Positions 33,176 through 38,888 of a stretch of DNA of 38,888 bases are shown here, one piece after another. The DNA is from JAHEIJ01 sp040235565 (GTDB taxonomy: Bacteria; Pseudomonadota; Gammaproteobacteria; UBA6429; Thiohalophilaceae), in the NCBI GenBank assembly GCA_040235565.1, contig JBECLA010000131.1:1-38888 (forward strand), written 5' to 3'. The notes beneath the pieces are model-generated. The model searched no databases. It was given only the letters and a program-made list of their open reading frames with translations, and had not been told where the DNA came from. Numbering within the stretch: position 1 is the first letter of the stretch; each line of letters begins with the position of its first letter. Both the position numbers and the translations under genes were made by a program.

Positions 33176-33625
33176 TTATTTGTTGTTGCTTGATGATAGA
33201 GTGGGCAGGGTATCGACATGAAGCGCCGTAGGTTCGTGGGCCAGCATTGGCGAGTCCAGCGCCTGGGTATCGGGTGTCTCATAATCAGCGGGAGACTTGA
33301 TGGAACCCCAGGGAGTCGTCCGGATCGGAAATGAAAATTCCTTTACCCGTCCATCGCGATATTTAATCTTCCAATAGATCATGCCTTCCTCTTCTTCTCG
33401 CAGTACTCTGACCTTGTGGCCGAGTGGAGCGAAGTCAGCGTAGCCTCGCACGTCGATTGCATGCTGGGGGCAGGCTTTTACACATGAGTAGCACTCCCAA
33501 CAGAAATTCGGCTCGATGTTGTAAGCACGTCGGTAGGTCCGATCGATATGCATGATGTCGGAGGGACAGATATCGACACATTGTCCGCACCCATCACATC
33601 GAGTCATATACACAAATGTTGGCAT
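33176..33625 (-). CDS. aprB: Adenylylsulfate reductase, beta subunit
   Basis: A 149-residue ferredoxin-like subunit that passes electrons between AprA flavin and the membrane. Two [4Fe-4S] motifs: C10-x2-C13-x2-C16-x3-C20-P and C42-x2-C45-x2-C48-x3-C52-P. The C-terminal part (MIYWKIKYRDGRVKEFSFPIRTTPWGS) is the tail that wraps around AprA in known structures. A low-complexity end (SSSNNK) follows. The ATG at 33625 has GGGAG upstream. It starts five bases after aprM. Confidence 0.98.
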   Translation of the reverse strand: MPTFVYMTRCDGCGQCVDICPSDIMHIDRTYRRAYNIEPNFCWECYSCVKACPQHAIDVRGYADFAPLGHKVRVLREEEEGMIYWKIKYRDGRVKEFSFPIRTTPWGSIKSPADYETPDTQALDSPMLAHEPTALHVDTLPTLSSSNNK

Positions 33626-33630
33626 ATTGA

Positions 33631-34371
33631 TTATCTCCCTTCGTGACGGACTGAAGGAGTCGGGAGGTCGGATGATCCATTGGCTTCTTCCACTCTTCGC
33701 TGGAAGGCCGCTGCAGGTTTATAGAACATATGCGCAAATTTTGACCAGGGAACGCCTGCGAATAGCAGCGTGGTGAACAGGAGGTAGATACTGAATATGA
33801 TCCTGGTAGCCGTCGGTCCGCCCGCTGCCTGTACAATTTCCCACAACAAGGCGAAAGTCACACTTGCCAGGAGACTGACAATGAACAAGTCCGCCCGCAC
33901 CAGGCGAAAGGGCGAATGGCCCTCCTTGGCAACGTCAACCCGGATGAAAAAGAAAAACCAGTAACCGCCGACGAGCACCATCAATGCACCGATATTCCAT
34001 AAAACTGGCCAGATTGCTGATGCCGGATATGCAAAAACCATCACGATGGTGGTGACAAGATAGATAACAAAGCCATAGAACATCAGCAGATGAGATAGCC
34101 TTCGCAAGGGATTGCAGAATTCGCCGGAGGTGGCAACCTCTTTTAAAAGGGTTCGTATTAACAAAAAGGCGTTATCCATGCCGCTAAGTTGTTTTGTTGC
34201 AGCTGTTTGTGATTTTCGCCATTGGCGAGCAAAAAATATGACACTTTTTTTATGCAGCATATCGAACAGTGTTCCTGCAGCCACCGCGAGTATCATCAGA
34301 ATGATGTAAACCTGCATGAAATACGGTGGCAGGAAAACGATAAGGTCAGCAAATGGATTGCTGGTGAACAT
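33631..34371 (-). CDS. aprM: APS reductase membrane anchor
   Basis: A 246-residue inner-membrane protein with about five transmembrane segments (near 17-37, 92-113, 120-140, 163-185 and 190-210) and short polar loops. Position directly ahead of aprBA identifies it as AprM, the membrane subunit that replaces QmoABC in many sulfur oxidisers and is thought to take electrons from AprBA to the quinone pool. Loops contain several histidines and arginines (CNPLRRLSHLLMFYG) that might bind heme, but this is not shown. The ATG at 34371 has GAGGA upstream. First gene of the operon. Confidence 0.92.
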   Translation of the reverse strand: MFTSNPFADLIVFLPPYFMQVYIILMILAVAAGTLFDMLHKKSVIFFARQWRKSQTAATKQLSGMDNAFLLIRTLLKEVATSGEFCNPLRRLSHLLMFYGFVIYLVTTIVMVFAYPASAIWPVLWNIGALMVLVGGYWFFFFIRVDVAKEGHSPFRLVRADLFIVSLLASVTFALLWEIVQAAGGPTATRIIFSIYLLFTTLLFAGVPWSKFAHMFYKPAAAFQRRVEEANGSSDLPTPSVRHEGR

Positions 34372-34978
34372 CAGTATGTCCTCATCTTGTTACCTGGTTG
34401 CTTAGTTTGAAGCGAACGACGATATATTGATGACTACCAAAGTCATCAGACTACAGATATTGATTTCTATAAAATCAATAATGATGCTTGCGAGGAAGAA
34501 GAAACATCCTTTTCCTGAGATCCTGATGGTCCTGGACAGAGGATCGCGTGCGACGGATCCAACTGTCTACTACGAGTATAGGAAAGGAAACATGAGAAAT
34601 ACAGGATAGTCTCTGAGTCATATCCCGAACAGTGCCGTTAATTACCACCTTGGTTACATGGATATAGTGAATAGATGGACAAACTTTGTTTGTCTGATCC
34701 GAAAAAAGTTTGACACTATTATATAGACTTATTGCCAGGAGGTTTCTGCAGGGAAAATTAGCCTCGCATTACCATGAGAGACTGAAGTTCAGAATGCATT
34801 AAGCAAACAAGCAAGCGGTGTTTTTCGATTGGGGAAACAATGGCTTAACTGCAAAAGATGGTGCTGCCCCACTGATGCTAGCAGGGCAGACCATTTATTC
34901 ATGATGCATTTACTCTCGAAGATGACGCGTGAGATGTTTTCCCACTCAGTAAGAGCAATGCACTGCGATATGAGATGC
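34372..34978. other. Non-coding region upstream of aprMBA
   Basis: A 607-base AT-rich spacer between the zinc-ribbon gene and aprM, both on the minus strand. No credible gene. It holds a perfect inverted repeat, GACAAAC-TTT-GTTTGTC, at 34678-34694. The apr promoter should lie here, and the length leaves room for a long leader or regulatory sites. Confidence 0.5.
34678..34694. promoter_or_regulatory. Perfect inverted repeat upstream of apr operon
   Basis: GACAAAC and GTTTGTC with a three-base centre, about 310 bases upstream of aprM. No T tract follows, so an operator is more likely than a terminator. No regulator can be named. Confidence 0.3.
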
Positions 34979-35182
34979 TTATGTTGTGACTGTGCAGATC
35001 ATATCCTGCCCACAGCACATTGGTGATTTAATCATGCCGTGCCCATCCGGGCACTTTGAGACATGGATTGTCGTACCATCATCAGTGGTGATGGTGCTGT
35101 GAACCAGTTCTTTACCACATTTACCACAAGTCATGGTGCCAATGCTCATCCCGCACTTTTCACAGGTGTATACTGCCATCAT
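34979..35182 (-). CDS. Small cysteine-rich zinc-ribbon protein
   Basis: A 67-residue protein with eight cysteines: C7-x2-C10, C19-x2-C22, C44, C56-C57 and C63. The CEKCG and CGKCG pairs form a zinc ribbon; CPDGHGMIKSPMCCGQDM could make a second metal site. AAGGAG lies just upstream of the tandem ATGs; either may be used. I recall similar small proteins in sulfur bacteria, but no function. It lies 112 bases after the anti-sigma gene on the same strand and may belong to that transcript. Confidence 0.78.
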   Translation of the reverse strand: MMAVYTCEKCGMSIGTMTCGKCGKELVHSTITTDDGTTIHVSKCPDGHGMIKSPMCCGQDMICTVTT

Positions 35183-35294
35183 TATTCTCCTTATCCTGAT
35201 TTTTTCAATGCATAACGAATTATGGAAAAAAATGACTGAAAAATACAGAGGTACTGACCAATATTATTCCTTTGAATAAACAGCAAGTTCTGAA

Positions 35295-35555
35295 TCAGAA
35301 ATTATCTATTAAATGGCGTAGTCGTTTCTGCAGTGAAGCCGGGCTTTTGTTCTTGCCGGATACCTTGATGCGGTCATTGATTACACCTTCCAGCTCCGAT
35401 CGGGAGTAACAACTGCGACAATGTGAGATATGTTGCTTGAACTTGGCCAACGATTCTTCATCACTCAATTCACCATCGAGATAGGCATAAAGATTATCAA
35501 TTGCTTCCAGGCAATCGATTTCTTCAATTTCGGGTTTGTTCGTGTTGCTACTCAT
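35295..35555 (-). CDS. Zinc-binding anti-sigma factor (ZAS type)
   Basis: An 86-residue protein with the zinc anti-sigma motif H42-x3-C46-x2-C49 and an upstream C15 in DCLEAIDNLYAYLDGEL. Such proteins hold an ECF sigma factor and release it when the cysteines are oxidised or the zinc is lost. No transmembrane segment follows, so it is a soluble sensor like RsrA/ChrR-type. Its ATG overlaps the stop of the sigma gene by four bases (ATGA), as expected for a cognate pair. Confidence 0.9.
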   Translation of the reverse strand: MSSNTNKPEIEEIDCLEAIDNLYAYLDGELSDEESLAKFKQHISHCRSCYSRSELEGVINDRIKVSGKNKSPASLQKRLRHLIDNF

Positions 35556-36190
35556 TTATTACACTCCAATATAGTATTCCCTGTAATCAATCCAGCTTCT
35601 TTTGCGTGTTGCCACAGGGCCTTTTGTAACAAGGTGCGCCCGCGCTTCATACGGGAACGGACTGTGCCGGGAGGAATTTCCAGCACCTCTGCCGCTTCGT
35701 CGTAAGAAAGTCCTTCAACATTAACCAGTTGTACCGTAATTCGAAATGATTCCGGCAAGTCTTCAATTGCCGCCATAATATCCTCACCCAGCAGGTTATT
35801 GGCAAACTCGCGCTCAGGGTTGGCCCACCAGTTGAGAAATTCGTTTGACTGGTTGATCAGCAATGTGGCGATTTCGCTTTTGTCATCATCGGCTACCGGG
35901 TTTTCGTTGTAACTCGTCTCAATAGGGCGCACCGATTTCTTACGATAGTCACTGATAAAGCAATTATGCAGTATGCGAAATAGCCAGGGACGGAATCGAT
36001 TCTGATCATCCAGTGTCCTGATAGCAGACCAGGCTCGGGTAACCGCTTCGGCGACCAGATCCTCCGCATCAGCAGAGTTCCGGGTCAACCGAAGTCCCAA
36101 CGCATACAACGAATCCATGTTTTCTTCAATGCAATGACTGAACCAGTTCTTGAGATCCGTGCTGGTTTTTGTTTGACTCGTTTCAGGCAT
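35552..36190 (-). CDS. ECF-type RNA polymerase sigma factor
   Basis: A 212-residue sigma-70 family protein with region 2 at about 25-95 (SLYALGLRLTRNSADAEDLV, FRPWLFRILHNCFISDYRK) and region 4 at about 150-205 (AAIEDLPESFRITVQLVNVE, LSYDEAAEVLEIPPGTVRSR). The linker is longer than usual and acidic. It pairs with the ZAS anti-sigma downstream, so it probably answers thiol or redox stress. An AAGGAA-17 bases-TATACT arrangement lies upstream and could be a promoter. The next genes downstream are the zinc-ribbon gene and aprMBA, which makes them possible targets, without direct evidence. Confidence 0.93.
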   Translation of the reverse strand: MPETSQTKTSTDLKNWFSHCIEENMDSLYALGLRLTRNSADAEDLVAEAVTRAWSAIRTLDDQNRFRPWLFRILHNCFISDYRKKSVRPIETSYNENPVADDDKSEIATLLINQSNEFLNWWANPEREFANNLLGEDIMAAIEDLPESFRITVQLVNVEGLSYDEAAEVLEIPPGTVRSRMKRGRTLLQKALWQHAKEAGLITGNTILECNK

Positions 36191-36273
36191 TTAACGTTCC
36201 CTAATCGCACTTTTTGCCAGTATAGCGAGTTTTGCGGTTATTTCCTTACAATTGATGGCACATTAAGTTGTAT

Positions 36274-36313
36274 GCCGGGTCCCGAAATCAAATGCAGATC
36301 TCGGGAACCCGGC
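36274..36313. terminator. GC-rich hairpin between dsrE-like and sigma genes
   Basis: GCCGGGTCCCGA (36274-36285) pairs with TCGGGAACCCGGC (36301-36313), with one bulged base and a 15-base loop. It lies directly after the DsrE gene on the minus strand. No T run follows, so it may be a weak terminator or an mRNA-stabilising stem. Confidence 0.5.
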
Positions 36314-36324
36314 GTCAATAATGA

Positions 36325-36693
36325 TTAAAAAGTCAATGCTTTAGCGCCTTCACTCACGACTCCCAGCATGGCGGTGGAGCCGGCGAGGTCCACACCATCA
36401 ATGAAGTCATCCTTGTCATAGCCGCGTACCTTGGCGCAAGGCGGGCAGACCATGATGGTACCCCCACTTTCCTTGACATTCTGGATCATTTCTTTCACCG
36501 GGGGATCCAGCGGGTTCAAGCGGGCAAGTTCAGCGGCGCCTTTACGCACCCAGTCCACACCGGAGCTGACCAGGAACATGGTGACCTCGTATCCCGACGC
36601 TATACCCCCGTTCGCGACACTCCAGGCGACTGAAGAGCGTTCATCATTAAACCCGTTTGTAACGATAACTACCAATTTTTTCGTGTCTGACAT
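36325..36693 (-). CDS. Cytosolic DsrE-family protein
   Basis: A 122-residue DsrE/F-like protein without signal peptide. Blocks: KLVVIVTNGFNDERSSVAWSVANGG, YEVTMFLVSSGVDWVRKGAAEL and GGTIMVCPPCAKVRGY. C83-P-P-C86 provides cysteines at the position where DsrE2-like proteins carry persulfide sulfur. It is probably a sulfur carrier or regulator of sulfur oxidation, in keeping with apr nearby. It is the most upstream gene of the minus-strand block and divergent from the methyltransferase. The 339-base gap to 37033 has no other feature I can support. Confidence 0.88.
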   Translation of the reverse strand: MSDTKKLVVIVTNGFNDERSSVAWSVANGGIASGYEVTMFLVSSGVDWVRKGAAELARLNPLDPPVKEMIQNVKESGGTIMVCPPCAKVRGYDKDDFIDGVDLAGSTAMLGVVSEGAKALTF

Positions 36694-37032
36694 GACCTTC
36701 TCCTCTTGTTGATGATATGTGATAACTCAATCTTGACCCGTGACATTGTCGGGTTGACCAGGCATTTACAGCGTGCTTACAGGATATGACGCAGGGAGAG
36801 GGCAATCGGGTCCCGGAAAATGAAAATTATTTTCTGTGGCATATCGTATATTGTGAAATGGAGATGTTTTTGGTCTATGTTTTAAATTATCTACACCATC
36901 TGTGGGTTCTCAGCCCAGCTGGTTGGATTTAATCTTTCAAAATATCAATAACATGCGTGGCCATAGGCCCGCCTGGTAACGCTTTTTCTGCAGCCGTATT
37001 TAACGGTTAACCATTTGAGAGGAAGTCAAACT

Positions 37033-37836
37033 ATGGATGAAGCCGAGCTTCAGGATCAGATTGCCGCAGCAAAAGCATATGAAGAATTACATGTGCCGGC
37101 CCTGTTCCAGCAATGGACTGATCGTGTACTGGATGCGGCCCGGATCATCCCGGACCAACGGGTACTGGATGTGGCCTGCGGCACCGGTGTACTGGCACGA
37201 GCAGCCATAAAAAGGGTTGGTTCCGCTGGTATGGTTGCCGGTATCGATCCTGGTCCGGGTATGCTGGCAGTAGCAAAGCAACTGGCGCCTACTGTTGAGT
37301 GGCGTGAAGGAATGGCAGAGTCCTTGCCTTATCCTGACCAGACTTTTGATGCGGTAGTAAGCCAGTTTGGCCTGATGTTCTTTCGCGATCGTCGCCAGGC
37401 GTTGCTCGAAATGAACAGGGTATTGTCACCGGGAGGCAAACTTGCTGTGGCCGTCTGGGATTCGCTCGAAAATTCTGCTGCTTATCCCATCGAAGTGGAA
37501 TTACTGGAACGCATCGCCGGTCCCGATGCTGCTGATGCCCTGCGGGCACCGTTTGTTCTGGGTGACCGAAACGAATTAACGGCGTTGTTCGAAAGTGCCG
37601 GCGTAAAATCTATCGAGATCACAACGCAAACAGGCACGGCACGGTTTCCGAGTATTCGCACCATGGTGGAAGCTGATCTCAGGGGTTGGTTACCGGTAAT
37701 GGGCGTCGAACTGGAAGAACAGCAGATTCAGGCTGTTTTAGAGGAAGCGGAGCATGCTCTCCAGGAATATGTCACCACGGATGGGCAAATTATGTTCGAT
37801 TCGCCAGCCCATATAATGGTCGGGACCAGACACTAA
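37033..37836 (+). CDS. Class I SAM-dependent methyltransferase
   Basis: A 267-residue methyltransferase of the Methyltransf_11/25 type. SAM motif I is VLDVACGTGVLARAA, followed by GIDPGPGMLAVA (acidic end of strand 2), EGMAESLPYPDQTFDAVVSQFGLMFF (motif II) and LSPGGKLAVAVWDS (motif III). The C-terminal third is helical and probably shapes the acceptor pocket. The acceptor is unknown; ubiquinone and small-molecule methyltransferases look similar. The ATG at 37033 has GAGAGGAAG upstream and is preferred to the TTG at 37015. Confidence 0.9.
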   Translation: MDEAELQDQIAAAKAYEELHVPALFQQWTDRVLDAARIIPDQRVLDVACGTGVLARAAIKRVGSAGMVAGIDPGPGMLAVAKQLAPTVEWREGMAESLPYPDQTFDAVVSQFGLMFFRDRRQALLEMNRVLSPGGKLAVAVWDSLENSAAYPIEVELLERIAGPDAADALRAPFVLGDRNELTALFESAGVKSIEITTQTGTARFPSIRTMVEADLRGWLPVMGVELEEQQIQAVLEEAEHALQEYVTTDGQIMFDSPAHIMVGTRH

Positions 37837-37897
37837 AGCCAGCACCGGCGGGCGAACAGACAGGCACAGCAAGGCGATAACCGGGTAGTGTCAATAA

Positions 37898-38888
37898 ATG
37901 ACTGACTTGATTGGTATTACCTCGCAGGATCCGTTTTGGGTCGGTGACTGGTATGTCGATCCTGATAGCGGGCACCTGCGTCGCAATGGAGTGGAGATAA
38001 AACTCGAACCCCGGGTCATGCAGGTCCTGGTCTGCCTGGCACATCATCCGGATAAAGTCGTGAGTCGGGAAGCGTTGGAAACCACAGTCTGGGCGGGGAT
38101 GGTGGTGGGCTATGATGCCTTGTCATCGAGCATCATTAAATTACGCAAAGCTCTCGGAGATGATTCACGACATCCGCAATATATCGAAACGGTAGCCAAA
38201 AAAGGTTACCGGTTAATTGCCTGCGTGAAACACGTTGGTACAAAGCAAACCGATAGCCAGGAAAGTAACAGGGAAACAGGTTATAGCGTCAATTTACAAC
38301 CTGCTGAAAGCCCGCAGTCGACTTCGACAAAACTTACACTAATCCTGATTATGGCAGGCATCGCACTTGGCGTGGTACTGCTGCTATGGTATTTCTTGCC
38401 CTGGGCGCCAGGTGTCTCATCGCAAGCAACGCTTGTGACTGATTCGAGTAACAGCCCGCCATCGGTAGAAACGACCGCTAAAACGCCTTCGATTGTGGTA
38501 TTGCCGTTTAAAAATCTCAGTAATGATCCCCAGCAGGAATATTTCAGTGATGGTATCACGGACGACATTATTACCGACTTGTCCCAGGTAAGTGCCTTAC
38601 GAGTTATCGCTCGTCAATCCGCCTACCATTACAAGAATGTGAATATCAACCTGGATGATGTCGCTCGCGAACTCGATGTGAATTATATTGTGGAAGGCAG
38701 TGTACAGAAAGCCGGCAAACGCGTACGCATTAACGTGCAACTTACCGGCGTAGAACAGGGTTACCAGATTTGGGCGGATCGTTTTGACAGTGAAACGACG
38801 AATCTGTTTGATATACAGGATACCATTACACAACATGTCATTGATGCCATGTATATCACCTTGTCAAGTCAGGAAAACATGCGTATTG
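37898..38888 (+). CDS. CadC-like membrane transcription regulator with TolB-like domain (3' end cut)
   Basis: The first 330 residues of a transmembrane activator, open to the window edge. Residues about 8-105 are an OmpR/PhoB winged helix (LRRNGVEIKLEPRVMQVLVC, SIIKLRKALGDDSRHPQYI, ETVAKKGYRL). A linker leads to one transmembrane helix at about 145-167 (LTLILIMAGIALGVVLLLWY). A periplasmic TolB-like/adenylate-cyclase-associated domain starts near 197 (SIVVLPFKNLSNDPQQEYFS, YIVEGSVQKAGKRVRINVQL). TPR repeats usually follow in this family but lie beyond the window. The start at 37898 is the first ATG ahead of the winged helix. It lies 61 bases behind the methyltransferase. Confidence 0.88.
   Translation, partial: MTDLIGITSQDPFWVGDWYVDPDSGHLRRNGVEIKLEPRVMQVLVCLAHHPDKVVSREALETTVWAGMVVGYDALSSSIIKLRKALGDDSRHPQYIETVAKKGYRLIACVKHVGTKQTDSQESNRETGYSVNLQPAESPQSTSTKLTLILIMAGIALGVVLLLWYFLPWAPGVSSQATLVTDSSNSPPSVETTAKTPSIVVLPFKNLSNDPQQEYFSDGITDDIITDLSQVSALRVIARQSAYHYKNVNINLDDVARELDVNYIVEGSVQKAGKRVRINVQLTGVEQGYQIWADRFDSETTNLFDIQDTITQHVIDAMYITLSSQENMRI

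Noticed and set aside
34427..35026. Two small plus-strand open frames (60 and 65 codons) upstream of apr
   Set aside because: No ribosome site or recognisable protein, and the second overlaps the better supported zinc-ribbon gene on the other strand.

Overview
The window looks like chromosomal DNA of a sulfur-oxidising gammaproteobacterium. The strongest evidence is a complete aprM-aprB-aprA operon (33-34 kb), the arrangement found in sulfur oxidisers that anchor APS reductase with AprM. It is supported by two DsrE-family genes, a SoxH-like metallo-hydrolase, a very large secreted multiheme cytochrome c, and many exported proteins with Gram-negative signal peptides or lipoboxes. I see no rRNA, tRNA, CRISPR array, transposase, integrase or phage gene. 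Both ends are cut inside genes.

Layout. 0-6 kb: the end of a 2OG-Fe(II) oxygenase, a lipoprotein alpha/beta hydrolase, a 1088-residue lipoprotein cytochrome with 36 CxxCH motifs plus one CX6CH, and a convergent small lipoprotein. 6-9 kb: a secreted metallo-beta-lactamase-fold (MBL) protein, a diguanylate cyclase and a DUF2892 membrane protein, then about 650 bases of non-coding repeats. 9-15 kb: PbpG-type endopeptidase, a MerB-like protein coupled to a PQQ-type sugar dehydrogenase, a GDSL esterase, a second repeat block, and a TauE/SafE permease. 15-20 kb: a giant AsmA-clan DUF748 envelope protein followed by DUF1499, cupin-fold and small membrane proteins. 20-25 kb: a DUF1566/NHL-propeller gene pair, a second secreted MBL protein, and a convergent pair made of a ComEC-like MBL enzyme and an unknown protein. 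25-30 kb: a Tat-exported Rieske-like protein lacking one expected ligand, a periplasmic DsrE-like/SoxH-like pair, and NhaA. 29.7-36.7 kb: a block entirely on the minus strand holding DsrE, ECF sigma/anti-sigma, a zinc-ribbon protein, aprMBA, and a MoaD-like/beta-propeller pair. 37-38.9 kb: a methyltransferase and the start of a CadC-like membrane transcription factor.

How it fits together. APS reductase oxidises sulfite to APS in the cytoplasm and passes electrons to the membrane through AprM. DsrE-type proteins commonly carry sulfur, and the periplasmic DsrE/SoxH pair probably handles a sulfur compound outside the cytoplasm. The giant cytochrome has nearly one spare histidine per heme and a lipid anchor, so it could be a long electron conduit on the cell surface. 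This is inferred from sequence only. The best candidates for undescribed biology are this cytochrome, the MoaD-like/propeller pair, the ComEC-like MBL pair, the altered Rieske protein and the hairpin-rich repeat mosaics.
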